From positions 1 to 32,871 of the forward strand of contig CAKTQM010000018.1 of the NCBI GenBank assembly GCA_934597125.1: a stretch of DNA of 32,871 nt, in the 5' to 3' direction. Origin of the DNA: an uncultured Oscillospiraceae bacterium (GTDB taxonomy: Bacteria > Bacillota > Clostridia > Oscillospirales > Oscillospiraceae). Under the pieces are notes generated by a model. The model was not told the DNA's origin, ran no database searches, and saw only the letters and a program-made list of their open reading frames with translations. Of the stretch, positions 1 to 6,911 are shown piece after piece. Numbering within the stretch: position 1 is the stretch's first letter; every line of letters starts with the position of its first letter. A program made the translations under genes and the position numbers.

Positions 1-648
1 GTCACCAACTATCCCGAGGGCAAGAGCGAGGTGTTCTCCGTGGAGAACAACCCCACCGATCCCACTCAGGGCACCCACGAGATCACCTTCTCCCGCCATC
101 TGTGGATCGAGGCGGACGACTTTATGGAAGTTCCCGTGCCCAAGTACAAGCGCCTGACTCCAGACGGTCTTGAGTGCCGGCTGAAGGGCGCGTATCTGGT
201 GAAGTGTTCCGGCTGCGTGAAAGACGAAAACGGCAATGTTACCGAGGTATTGTGTGAATACGATCCCGACTCCCGGGGCGGCGATCCCGCCGATGGCCGC
301 AAGGTCAAGGGCGCCACGCTGCACTGGGTGGACGCGGAGAACTGTCTGGACGCGGAGGTACGGCTGTACGACAACCTGTTCTCCGACGCCACGCCCGACG
401 GCCCCGATAAGGATTTTCTGGACTGTCTGAATCCCAAGAGCCTGACGGTGCTGACCGGCTGCAAGGTGGAGCCGGAGATGCGCAAGGTGGCCGCAGCCTT
501 CGACAAGCAGGAAAACCGCACCGGCGTCAACGCCCCCACCTTCCAGTTCATGCGGGTGGGCTACTTCTGTCTGGACAACCGCGACGCCTCGGCGGAGCAT
601 CTGGTGTTCAACCGCAGCGTGTCCCTGAAGGACAGCTTCAAAAAGTAA
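1..648 (+). CDS. glnS: Glutaminyl-tRNA synthetase, C-terminal part (5' end outside window)
   Basis: The reading frame is open from base 1 and ends with TAA at 646-648, giving 215 residues. They match the end of class Ib GlnRS: the two beta-barrels of the anticodon-binding domain, with recognisable stretches such as TDPTQGTHEITFSRHLWIEADDF, PKYKRLTPD, EVRLKGAY-like (here LECRLKGAYL) and VKGATLHWV, and a final FQFMRVGYFCLDNRD...VFNRSVSLKDSFKK. The Rossmann catalytic domain with HIGH and KMSKS lies upstream of the window. Established role: charges tRNA-Gln with glutamine in the cytoplasm. A GTG at 31 could start a shorter frame, but the homology continues upstream of it, so this is a truncation by the window edge and not a short gene. 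The presence of GlnRS means the organism need not rely only on the GatCAB transamidation route for Gln-tRNA. Confidence 0.93.
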   Translation, partial: VTNYPEGKSEVFSVENNPTDPTQGTHEITFSRHLWIEADDFMEVPVPKYKRLTPDGLECRLKGAYLVKCSGCVKDENGNVTEVLCEYDPDSRGGDPADGRKVKGATLHWVDAENCLDAEVRLYDNLFSDATPDGPDKDFLDCLNPKSLTVLTGCKVEPEMRKVAAAFDKQENRTGVNAPTFQFMRVGYFCLDNRDASAEHLVFNRSVSLKDSFKK

Positions 649-666
649 ACGGCTGTGTGCCGTTGG

Positions 667-692
667 GAAATGCCGCGCAGACGCGGCATTTC
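667..692 (+). terminator. Hairpin after glnS, probable terminator
   Basis: A perfect 11-bp stem (GAAATGCCGCG / CGCGGCATTTC, 667-677 with 682-692) with a 4-nt loop starts 18 bases after the glnS stop. There is no long T-tract after it, only the TTTC inside the stem end, so termination may be partial. Confidence 0.5.
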
Positions 693-751
693 CGCGGCGC
701 AGCAGTTAGCGCCATCTAACCGATATTATATGACACATGGAGGTAGTTGAA

Positions 752-1009
752 ATGTACGAGATTACTCTAAAAATCGACGGTATGGCCTGCGGCATGTGCG
801 AGAGCCATGTCAACGACGCGGTGCGGGGCAAATTCCCCGTGAAAAAGGTCACCTCCTCCCACAGCAAGGGGGAGACGGTGATCCTGAGCGAGGAGATGCT
901 GTCCGAGGAGGCTTTGCGCGCTGTCATCGAGCCCACCGGCTATCATGTTTTGGGCTATACCTGCGCGCCGTATGAGAAGAAAGGTTTATTTGGGCACTTG
1001 AAAAAGTAA
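752..1009 (+). CDS. Small HMA-domain metal-binding protein (CopZ-like)
   Basis: 85 residues from ATG 752. I prefer this start over the in-frame ATG at 737 because GGAGG at 739-743 sits 8 bases before 752. The protein is a single heavy-metal-associated domain: MYEITLKIDGMACGMCESHVNDAV carries the MxCxxC site (Cys 13 and Cys 16 by my count) in the loop before helix 1, then a beta-alpha-beta continuation and a short tail with another Cys and basic residues. Family role: soluble chaperones that pass Cu(I) or another soft metal to P-type ATPases or regulators. No ATPase or CsoR/CopY gene is next to it, so the metal and partner are not shown by context. It could also be a stray metal-binding domain of unknown purpose. 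The promoter of the next gene lies inside its 3' end. Confidence 0.85.
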   Translation: MYEITLKIDGMACGMCESHVNDAVRGKFPVKKVTSSHSKGETVILSEEMLSEEALRAVIEPTGYHVLGYTCAPYEKKGLFGHLKK

Positions 1010-1026
1010 ACAACCTGTCGTATACT
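998..1026 (+). promoter_or_regulatory. Sigma-A promoter for the MBL-fold hydrolase
   Basis: TTGAAA (998-1003), exactly 17 bases, then TATACT (1021-1026). The -35 box lies in the last codons of the HMA gene. The predicted start site falls in the palindrome described in the next entry, leaving a leader of about 25-30 nt. Confidence 0.6.
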
Positions 1027-1047
1027 ATAGAATACTACATTCTATAG
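1025..1047. promoter_or_regulatory. Perfect 9-bp inverted repeat, probable operator
   Basis: CTATAGAAT (1025-1033), ACTAC, ATTCTATAG (1039-1047). It overlaps the end of the -10 box, covers the predicted transcription start, and runs into the ribosome site AGGAGG (1046-1051). A repressor bound here would block transcription of the hydrolase gene. As RNA it could also hide the ribosome site, although the predicted start site would cut off part of the left arm. Confidence 0.6.
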
Positions 1048-1059
1048 GAGGTTCGGCAT

Positions 1060-1707
1060 ATGAAGGACATCACCGATGGGTTTTCTATCAATTGCCACAG
1101 CAGCATCCGCTGGCAGGGCCGGCATATCGTGCTTCGCTTCGATCCTTACCTGGTGAAGGAAATGCCCCACGATGCGGGACTGGTGTTCATTACCCATGAC
1201 CACTACGACCACTTCTCGCCGGAGGATATCCGCCGCGTGCTGGCGCCCGACGGCTTCATCGTTCTGCCTGACACCTGCTATCTCAAGGCACTGGAGGCGG
1301 GCTTTGACGAGTCGGTACTGCTGCCGGTACACACCGGCGTCAGCTGCGATGTGCTGGGACTGCGCTTTCTGCCGGTTCCCGCGTACAACACGGACAAGGC
1401 ATTTCATCCGGAGGCGCACCGCTATCTGGGCTATGTAGTCACCATGGACGGCGTAACGGCTTATGTGGCGGGCGATACCGACGTGATCCCAGCAATGGAC
1501 GGTATCACCTGCGATGTGGCGTTTCTTCCGGCAGGCGGCACCTACACCATGACGGCGCAGGAGGCGGCCCGGGCCGCCAACCGCATCCGGCCCCGCATCG
1601 CCGTACCCACCCACTATGGCTGCATCGTGGGCAGCGCCGGTGACGGCGATGCCTTTTCCGCCGCGCTGGATGAGACGATCCGGTGCGTGCAGCTGATCCA
1701 CACGTAA
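1060..1707 (+). CDS. MBL-fold metal-dependent hydrolase (UlaG-like)
   Basis: 215 residues from ATG 1060, with AGGAGG at 1046-1051. The metallo-beta-lactamase fold is shown by THDHYDH near residues 45-51 (HxHxDH metal site), a second metal Asp in YVAGDTD around residue 141, and the terminal His in PTHYG around residue 188. The family is the short UlaG-like/YycJ-neighbour group of Zn- or Mn-dependent hydrolases; the known members act on lactones, phosphodiesters or nucleotides, and sequence alone does not fix the substrate. It appears monocistronic: own promoter and operator upstream, strong hairpin downstream. Whether it is linked to the HMA protein in a metal response is open. Confidence 0.85.
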   Translation: MKDITDGFSINCHSSIRWQGRHIVLRFDPYLVKEMPHDAGLVFITHDHYDHFSPEDIRRVLAPDGFIVLPDTCYLKALEAGFDESVLLPVHTGVSCDVLGLRFLPVPAYNTDKAFHPEAHRYLGYVVTMDGVTAYVAGDTDVIPAMDGITCDVAFLPAGGTYTMTAQEAARAANRIRPRIAVPTHYGCIVGSAGDGDAFSAALDETIRCVQLIHT

Positions 1708-1712
1708 CGTTT

Positions 1713-1742
1713 ACGCCGCCGGAGGGCACCCTCCGGCGGCGT
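1713..1742 (+). terminator. Terminator after the MBL hydrolase
   Basis: Inverted repeat ACGCCGCCGGAGGG / CCCTCCGGCGGCGT (14 bp each side of CA; the top pairs must open to make a loop) starting 6 bases after the stop codon, followed by TCCCTTTCC. Very stable stem, weak T-tract. Confidence 0.65.
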
Positions 1743-1809
1743 TCCCTTTCCAAACGCCGCCGAAAAACGCAGATCCTTTGTAAAATTGGCAAAACACACA
1801 AGGAAACAC

Positions 1810-1838
1810 TTGCAATACTTGTCGCTCTGTGGTAAAAT
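1810..1838 (+). promoter_or_regulatory. Sigma-A promoter of SipW cluster A
   Basis: TTGCAA (1810-1815), 17 bases, TAAAAT (1833-1838). It is the only good promoter between the MBL terminator and the first gene of the cluster, and leaves a leader of about 150 nt. Confidence 0.6.
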
Positions 1839-1997
1839 TTATCTGGTTTTTCAGGGGTGTACACGAAATACAGAACGTATACCCGCCGTTTTCCGCGCCG
1901 ATGGGCGAAAAAACGTCCGATAATGCCGCCATTTTGACGGCAAACGCGGCGTGTGGCTTCACACGTCCACGATTTAAGGAAACAGGAGGTGTTGCAG
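1839..1997 (+). promoter_or_regulatory. Structured leader of SipW cluster A
   Basis: About 150 nt with no gene. It can form several short hairpins, including CGTGTG-GCTT-CACACG around 1949-1964 and GCCG/CGGC pairs around 1924-1945. The ribosome site AGGAGG (1984-1989) follows. I compared it by eye with the c-di-GMP-I riboswitch consensus and do not see it; no known riboswitch is recognised. An RNA control element is an inference from length and structure only. Confidence 0.35.
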
Positions 1998-2792
1998 GTG
2001 CGTCGTTCCGGCAATAGCAGCACGATAAAACGAGTGATCGTTGTGCTGGCGATCCTGCTGGCGCTGAGCCTTGCGGCCCTGTGCGTCTTATGGAGACATT
2101 CCCACGCTGACCCGTCGGCCCAGGTGTCCGGCAACCGAATCACCGCCCAGACCACGGCCTTTCATCAGGCCGCGCCTGCGCGCGCGTCCCTGACGCCGCT
2201 GTCGGCCTCCGGCAGCAAAGGCAGCGCGGCCACCGGCAATGCCAGCAGCATCCATATCGACAAGCGCGTGCCCGACTATGGCGAGGCGTTTTACGCCAGC
2301 AATATGTTCCCCGGGGACAGCATTACCAAAAACTATCGCGTTCTCGTCTATCACACCGGCACGGTGACTGTTCACTTCAACGCCGCGGTGCAGTCTGACG
2401 CAGCGTATCAGAAGCTGGCCGAGGTGCTGATGATCCGCGTCAGTGTGGATGGCACGGTGGTGTATGACGGCCTGATGCGGGACATGCCCAAATCGGTGGA
2501 TACAGCGCTGTCCGGCAGATATCTGGATTATACGCTGAATGTCTATCTGGACACCAGCGTGGGCAACGAATATATGAACCAGGCACTGATGGCCAACTTC
2601 CGCTGGTGGGTCGTGGGCAGCCGGTCACATAACGGCGGCAGCGGCGAAAACGGCGATGACGGACAGCTTATCAACGGCCCCAAGACCGGCGACAGCTTCT
2701 CTTTGCTGCTGTGGGGCGGACTGGCCGTGTGCGCGGCTGCCGGACTTGGCGCAGTGGTGGTACTGCGCCGCCGTAAGGAGGGTGGCCGATGA
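1998..2792 (+). CDS. Secreted protein with PKTGD sorting-like C-terminus (SipW cluster A)
   Basis: 264 residues from GTG 1998, chosen because AGGAGG at 1984-1989 is 8 bases upstream; the longer frame to 1953 has no ribosome site. Order: basic N-terminus and one hydrophobic signal segment (about residues 10-30), an Ala/Ser-rich spacer, a beta-rich domain beginning FYASNMFPGDSITKNYRV with the GD-x-x-T-K-NY layout seen in camelysin/BsaA-like matrix proteins, a Gly/Asn linker, then PKTGDS, a hydrophobic stretch and a final RRRK. That ending is the layout of a sortase signal with the degenerate motif PKTG instead of LPxTG. No sortase is in the window. It overlaps the next gene by ATGA, so the two are translationally coupled. 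Exact role unknown; surface anchor or minor subunit of the matrix is inferred. Confidence 0.75.
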   Translation: MRRSGNSSTIKRVIVVLAILLALSLAALCVLWRHSHADPSAQVSGNRITAQTTAFHQAAPARASLTPLSASGSKGSAATGNASSIHIDKRVPDYGEAFYASNMFPGDSITKNYRVLVYHTGTVTVHFNAAVQSDAAYQKLAEVLMIRVSVDGTVVYDGLMRDMPKSVDTALSGRYLDYTLNVYLDTSVGNEYMNQALMANFRWWVVGSRSHNGGSGENGDDGQLINGPKTGDSFSLLLWGGLAVCAAAGLGAVVVLRRRKEGGR

Positions 2793-3349
2793 ACAAGAAT
2801 CCCAATCCCAGCACCCGCAAACGGCTGACCGGCGGCGTGCTGGCGGTGATCCTGCTGGCGCTGTGTCTGGTGGTCACCACCTACGCGCTGGTGTATTACT
2901 CCGTGGAGGTAAAGGACAATTACTTCAATACCGGCGTGGTGGATATTGATATTTACGGCGAAGCCAAAAACGGGCTGATCATTGATAAAGAGCAATTTCT
3001 CTTTGAACCCGGCATGAAGGTAGTAAAGCCCTTCCACATTCGAAATAACACGCAGTGGAGCAGCTATTGCCGCCTGTATTTTGAAAAGGTCGATGGTGAT
3101 TTGGCCGATGTGCTGCAGATCACGATTAAGGATGCCGGTGAGAACGTTCTATATACCGGTACGATGACCAGCCTGTCGAACAGAACTAAGGCAGATTCTT
3201 TTGTGCTGAGCGCCTATTCTGTCAGCGACTATACGATGGAGTTTTATTTCCCCACTACGGCCGGCAATGAAGTGCAGGATAAGACTCTGACCTTCACCCT
3301 GTCCGCCGACGCTACGCAGATGAAGAATAACCCCAACAGAGAGTTTTAA
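2789..3349 (+). CDS. TasA/camelysin-like SipW-dependent matrix protein
   Basis: 186 residues from ATG 2789, preceded by AAGGAGGG. The N-terminus is a SipW-type signal: RKRLTGGVLAVILLALCLVV followed by TTYALVYYSVEVKDNYFNTGVVDIDI, the pattern (G/T)-T-Y/W-A-x-(F/Y)-x-D/S...N-x-F-x-x-G-x-(I/L)-D-(I/L) common to TasA, CalY/camelysin and CotN. The rest is beta-strand rich with EPGM and a pairing NNTQWSSYCRLYF, the usual 'PG-decoration' step of these folds. Family role: secreted subunits that form amyloid-like or pilus-like matrix fibres, or camelysin-type surface proteins. The SipW-type peptidase that should cleave it is encoded directly downstream. The protein has no wall or membrane anchor of its own. 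Confidence 0.8.
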   Translation: MNKNPNPSTRKRLTGGVLAVILLALCLVVTTYALVYYSVEVKDNYFNTGVVDIDIYGEAKNGLIIDKEQFLFEPGMKVVKPFHIRNNTQWSSYCRLYFEKVDGDLADVLQITIKDAGENVLYTGTMTSLSNRTKADSFVLSAYSVSDYTMEFYFPTTAGNEVQDKTLTFTLSADATQMKNNPNREF

Positions 3350-3391
3350 CAGAGGGCCCGCCGCGGCCTTGATCGGGAGAGGAAGCATCCT

Positions 3392-4111
3392 ATGAAAAAA
3401 GCATTGAACATTATCAAAACCGTCATCACCTGGCTGATCGTGGTGCTGGCGGTGGGCATGATGATCTTTACCATCGTGTCCGTCACCACCTTTGACCGGA
3501 ACGATCGGGCGCTGTTCGGTTATAAAATGTACATCGTCCGGTCTGACTCCATGAGCGCCACTGACTTCAGCGCCGGTGACCTGATCCTGGTGAAGGAAGT
3601 GGATCCCGCCACGCTGCAGGTGGGTGATATCGTGGCCTTTACGTCCCAGAACTCCGCCAACTTCGGCGAGACGGTGACCCATAAGATCCGCTCCCTGACT
3701 ACCGATGACAAGGGGCAGCCCGCCTTCGTTACTTACGGCACCACCACCGGCACCGACGACGAGACGGTGGTTACCTATTCCTACGTGCTGGGCAAGTACC
3801 AGAAGACCATTCCGGGCGTTGGCAAGTTCTTCCAGTTTTTGAAGACCACGCCGGGCTACATCATCTGCATCTTCCTGCCCTTCTTCCTGCTGATCGTGTT
3901 TGAAGGGGCCAACTGCGTGCGGCTGTTCAAGCAGTATAAGGGTGAGCAGCAGAAGGAGCTGGCCGACCAGAAAGCCGACCTTGACCGCCAGCGGGAGGAG
4001 AACCAGCGCATGATGCAGGAGCTGCTGGAGATGAAAGCCCGTCTGGAAAAGGCAGACGCCGCAGCGCCTGCCGCGCCCGCCGCCGATCCGGTGGAGACGC
4101 CGAAGGAATAA
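3392..4111 (+). CDS. sipW: SipW-type (ER-type) signal peptidase I with C-terminal coiled coil
   Basis: 239 residues from ATG 3392 (GAGAGGAAG upstream). Membrane segment at about 11-31; catalytic Ser 53 in RSDSMSA; His 97 in ETVTHKI replacing the Lys of ordinary bacterial signal peptidases, the hallmark of the SipW/ER type; a Thr/Asp-rich segment near residues 117-124 (YGTTTGTDDE) where the GD motif is expected; second membrane segment about 153-174. Unusually, it continues with about 45 residues of charged heptad coiled coil (KGEQQKELADQKADLDRQRE...) and an Ala/Pro tail, predicted cytoplasmic. Role: cleaves the special signal peptides of the two flanking matrix proteins. The tail is not part of the standard enzyme and could hold the peptidase in a complex (inference). 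Confidence 0.88.
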   Translation: MKKALNIIKTVITWLIVVLAVGMMIFTIVSVTTFDRNDRALFGYKMYIVRSDSMSATDFSAGDLILVKEVDPATLQVGDIVAFTSQNSANFGETVTHKIRSLTTDDKGQPAFVTYGTTTGTDDETVVTYSYVLGKYQKTIPGVGKFFQFLKTTPGYIICIFLPFFLLIVFEGANCVRLFKQYKGEQQKELADQKADLDRQREENQRMMQELLEMKARLEKADAAAPAAPAADPVETPKE

Positions 4112-4134
4112 AGCCGCAAACGTAAATACCCCTC

Positions 4135-4200
4135 CTCTCCGGCGGTTTCCCCGGAGAGGGGCGAGGGAAGGACATAAGGGATTTTGTGTCCTTCCCTCGC
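4135..4200 (+). terminator. Two consecutive hairpins between sipW and the last gene of cluster A
   Basis: First CTCTCCGG / CCGGAGAG (4135-4142 with 4151-4158), then a perfect 14-bp stem GCGAGGGAAGGACA / TGTCCTTCCCTCGC (4161-4174 with 4187-4200, 12-nt loop TAAGGGATTTTG). No T-tract follows, so this may lower rather than stop expression of the following gene, or protect the upstream mRNA. A small dispersed palindromic repeat is another possibility. Confidence 0.45.
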
Positions 4201-4276
4201 CTGACGGGCCGCCGGACAGGCTGTGGCGCTGTCGCGGCGGCGGAGACCGGACTTCCGAAAGGAGCAACTGGGCAAG

Positions 4277-5197
4277 ATGAAATGGAATCACTTCTTTTCA
4301 CATAACACACGCCGCCGGGAGGGCTCAGCGGATTCGCTGCTGCGCCTGCTGGCTCCCTCCCTGCTGGGCATGGCCGTCTGCATGCTGACGCTGTGCAGCC
4401 TGACATGGGCGTGGTTCAACATGAGCATCGACACCAATATCGGCACCATTCAGTCGGCATCTGTGGAGGTGTGCGTGTCGAACGATGCAACTTTGAGCAA
4501 TGCCCAATTTATTTCTGGAAGCGCTACACTGGAAAATGCTCCAGTCAGCGATAGTGGCTCGCTTTATTTCATTGTGCGCAGCAATGTTAGTGATAATTGT
4601 AAGGTATATCTCAAGGTTGGCGACACGTATTATGAGCCGTTAACCCTTGTTAACCCTACGAACGGTGAATACCCTTCTGGCAAGATCTATCCGGTTTATT
4701 CTATTGATATCGAGAATACAACTGAAGTTTCCGTTTCGATTCATTGGGGCAGCTTGCCTGAAGGTACCGAAGCTAAAAACATATCTCCTCTTACTGATAC
4801 CAAAGTAACTTGGCCGACTGGTAATGCATCCGGCCAGACAGCAAAAGAAGAGTGGGGGATCTTTGTTGGCCGGTCATCCTCTGAAACGTCTGAGGGCGAA
4901 AACCAGAACGAGACCGAAACGCCTGCCAACGATGATACCATCAACGATGACGCCAAGTCCCCCGACGATACCACCACCGATGATACCGTCAAGGATCCCA
5001 GCGGCGTTACCGGTGATACCCCCACCGGCACCGGAGCCGGAGATAGCGGCACCGCGGGCACCGGTGAGAGTTCCGGCACCGGCAGCGATGCCACAGACGG
5101 TGATTCCGGTACTGGCGGCAGCGAGACCGGCGGCGACGCGGACAATGCCACCAACAGTGTTTCCGGAGACGCGATTCCCGCAGGCGGCAGCGTCTAA
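4277..5197 (+). CDS. Camelysin-like secreted protein with Asp/Gly/Thr-rich tail
   Basis: 306 residues from ATG 4277 (AAAGGAG at 4258-4264, spacing 12, rather long; the frame is open back to a GTG at 4223 but that lacks a ribosome site). After a charged N-terminus (HNTRRREGSADS) comes a hydrophobic segment ending TLCSLTWAWFNMSIDTNIGTIQSASVEV, a SipW-type signal pattern. A globular beta domain (about residues 50-195) is followed by about 110 residues of low complexity rich in D, T, G, S and N, with no sorting motif. The middle of the gene, 4501-4740, is about 42% GC by hand count, far below its flanks. Probably a fourth member of cluster A; function beyond 'SipW-exported surface protein' is not visible. 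Confidence 0.68.
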   Translation: MKWNHFFSHNTRRREGSADSLLRLLAPSLLGMAVCMLTLCSLTWAWFNMSIDTNIGTIQSASVEVCVSNDATLSNAQFISGSATLENAPVSDSGSLYFIVRSNVSDNCKVYLKVGDTYYEPLTLVNPTNGEYPSGKIYPVYSIDIENTTEVSVSIHWGSLPEGTEAKNISPLTDTKVTWPTGNASGQTAKEEWGIFVGRSSSETSEGENQNETETPANDDTINDDAKSPDDTTTDDTVKDPSGVTGDTPTGTGAGDSGTAGTGESSGTGSDATDGDSGTGGSETGGDADNATNSVSGDAIPAGGSV

Positions 5198-5222
5198 GCC
5201 AGTGAATGACCCCGATAACCAA

Positions 5223-5253
5223 CAAGGACGGCTTACGCCGTCCTTGTTTTTTT
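5223..5253 (+). terminator. Intrinsic terminator of SipW cluster A
   Basis: CAAGGACGGC / GCCGTCCTTG (5223-5232 with 5237-5246), loop TTAC, followed directly by seven T (5247-5253). A textbook rho-independent terminator; it overlaps the stop codon of the convergent ferredoxin gene. Confidence 0.9.
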
Positions 5254-5773
5254 ATTCACTTCTGGCCGTCAGGATACCGAAGCGGTCATGGATCACATGG
5301 CGGGGACAGGCCACCGCGCACGCGCCGCAGCTGAGACATTTTTCGTAGTCGATGACCGCGTGGAAGTCCTCCACATGTATGGCGTCGGCAGGGCATTTCT
5401 TCACGCACAGGCCGCAGGCGATGCAGCTGACATCGCACACCGTGCGGGCGCCGGTCTTGGTGGCCGGATCAAAGCCCTTATCCCGATTGGAACACAGCAC
5501 CGCGATGCGGTCATCCAGCCGCCGCAGGGTAATGAGTCCGCGGGGGCACTTGCGGGTGCATGCGCCGCAGCCGATACACTTCTCCTCGTCCACCTCGGCA
5601 CAGCTTAGGGCGTTGATATGGATGGCGTCGAACTTGCATGTTTCCACGCACACGCCGCAGCCCATGCAGCCATAGGTGCAGAGCATTTCGCCGCGTTCGT
5701 CTTTCCTGGCGCGGCAGCCGCCGCTGCAATGGACAGTCGCCGTCTTCGGCGGGAATTTACGTTTGATGGCCAT
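5252..5773 (-). CDS. Stand-alone RnfB-like polyferredoxin
   Basis: 173 residues from ATG 5773 (AGGA about 10 bases upstream; the open frame extends to 5809 without a ribosome site and would run into the leader hairpin). Four CxxCxxCxxxC motifs are visible: CMGCGVC...C, CIGCGAC...CPR, CIACGLC...CP and CLSCGAC...CPR. The start VHCSGGCRARKDERGEMLCTYGC resembles the junction where the cytoplasmic ferredoxin part of RnfB begins. The N-terminal membrane helix and the usual first Fe-S domain of RnfB are absent, and no rnf genes are nearby. So it is probably a soluble electron carrier with four [4Fe-4S] clusters; partners unknown. It has a near-consensus promoter and a hairpin leader. Confidence 0.85.
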   Translation of the reverse strand: MAIKRKFPPKTATVHCSGGCRARKDERGEMLCTYGCMGCGVCVETCKFDAIHINALSCAEVDEEKCIGCGACTRKCPRGLITLRRLDDRIAVLCSNRDKGFDPATKTGARTVCDVSCIACGLCVKKCPADAIHVEDFHAVIDYEKCLSCGACAVACPRHVIHDRFGILTARSE

Positions 5774-5802
5774 GGGTCTTTCATCCTTGTCTTGTCGAAT
5801 TA

Positions 5803-5849
5803 GCACCATCTGCCGGCAGGAGCAGATGCGCTCCTGTCAGGGATGGTGC
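5803..5849 (-). promoter_or_regulatory. Hairpin at the 5' end of the ferredoxin mRNA
   Basis: GCACCATC (5803-5810) pairs with GATGGTGC (5842-5849); inside, GGCAGGAGC (5815-5823) pairs with GCTCCTGTC (5830-5838) with one wobble and a 6-nt loop. The predicted start of transcription is about 5847, so the stem would sit almost exactly at the mRNA 5' end, a layout that often protects mRNA from decay. It does not cover the ribosome site. Confidence 0.5.
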
Positions 5850-5853
5850 GTTT

Positions 5854-5882
5854 ATTATAACATATTCTGTGTCATTTGCCAA
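5854..5882 (-). promoter_or_regulatory. Strong sigma-A promoter for the ferredoxin gene
   Basis: Reading the minus strand: TTGGCA (5882-5877), 17 bases, TATAAT (5859-5854). Five of six and six of six consensus matches with ideal spacing. Confidence 0.82.
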
Positions 5883-5970
5883 CTGAAACGTTCGATACAC
5901 TCCCGCTTATTGGCGGTTTTCTCTATCCGGCGCAGCATAGGCGCACAGCGGCAGCGGCACTTCCCTTTTC

Positions 5971-6777
5971 TTATTTGCCGCCCCGTGCCAGAGTCGGGAT
6001 ATCGCCCACGCCGTCCAGCACGATGCTGGGGCGGTAGGCATAGGTTTTCAGCGTTTCGGGGGTAGAGACGCCGGAGAGCACCAGCACCGTGGACATACCG
6101 CTCTCCATGCCGGAGATCACATCGGTATCCATACGGTCGCCCACCATCACCGCCTCGGCGGAATGGCAGTGCAGCATCCGCAGACCGGTGCGCATCATCA
6201 GCGGATTGGGCTTGCCGCAGAAGTATGCCTGCTTGCCGGTGGCCATCTCAATGGGGGCGATCAGGGCGCGGCAGGCGGGTGCAATACCATTTTCGATGGG
6301 GCCGGACACATCGGAGTTGGCGCCGATCAGCTTGGCGCCCGCCATCACCAGATTGGTGGCTTTGGTCAGGGTGTCCAGCGAATAGGAGCGACCCTCGCCC
6401 ACCACTACATAGTCGGGGTTTACGTCGTTCATGGTGATCCCCGCGTCATACAGGGCGTTCAGCAGTCCCGCCTCGCCGATGGCGAACACGGAACAGCCGG
6501 GAGCCTGCTCCTTCAGGAAGGCCGCCGTGGCAAGAGCGCTGGTATAGAAATGTTCCTCCGGCACATCCAGCCCCATACGGGCCAGCTTCTGATTCAGCTC
6601 GCGGGGAGTATAGCCGCTGTTGTTGGTCAGGAAGAGATATTCCTTATCCTCATCGTGGAGCCACTGGATGAACTCCGCCACGCCGGGCAAAATGCGGTTG
6701 CCGTGATAGATGACGCCGTCCATATCGCAGATAAAGCCTTTTTTCGCATTGAAATCCAGAGAAGCAAACGGTTCCAT
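5971..6777 (-). CDS. NagD-type HAD phosphatase (HAD-IIA)
   Basis: 268 residues from ATG 6777 (GGGTGGG upstream); an in-frame ATG at 6798 has no ribosome site and would make the N-terminus longer than usual for the family. Motif I is DMDGVIY, motif II TNNSG, the substrate-side Lys is in GKPNP, and motif III/IV is GDRMDTD. A C2-type cap of NagD form lies between motifs II and III (ALATAAFLKE...VGEGRSYSLDTL). Family members dephosphorylate small sugar or nucleotide phosphates, p-nitrophenyl phosphate or 2-phosphoglycolate in the cytoplasm; the substrate here is not readable. Apparently a single-gene unit. Confidence 0.88.
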   Translation of the reverse strand: MEPFASLDFNAKKGFICDMDGVIYHGNRILPGVAEFIQWLHDEDKEYLFLTNNSGYTPRELNQKLARMGLDVPEEHFYTSALATAAFLKEQAPGCSVFAIGEAGLLNALYDAGITMNDVNPDYVVVGEGRSYSLDTLTKATNLVMAGAKLIGANSDVSGPIENGIAPACRALIAPIEMATGKQAYFCGKPNPLMMRTGLRMLHCHSAEAVMVGDRMDTDVISGMESGMSTVLVLSGVSTPETLKTYAYRPSIVLDGVGDIPTLARGGK

Positions 6778-6812
6778 AGTTCGGATCCCACCCTTCATTT
6801 TGATCAGCTTTT

Positions 6813-6841
6813 ACTATACCATGTCCGGCGGCAATCGTCTA
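6813..6841 (-). promoter_or_regulatory. Extended -10 promoter for the HAD phosphatase
   Basis: Minus strand: TAGACG (6841-6836), 17 bases, TATAGT (6818-6813), with TG one base before the -10 box. Moderate match. Confidence 0.4.
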
Positions 6842-6911
6842 TCAAAAAATGGTAAAATCTTTACAAAATCTGCCCTTCTCTTCCCTGCCGTCATCTTTTA
6901 CGGCGGCGGGC

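Noticed and set aside
1839..1997. c-di-GMP-I riboswitch
   Set aside because: The conserved GEMM core and tetraloop-receptor pattern are not visible; only generic hairpins.
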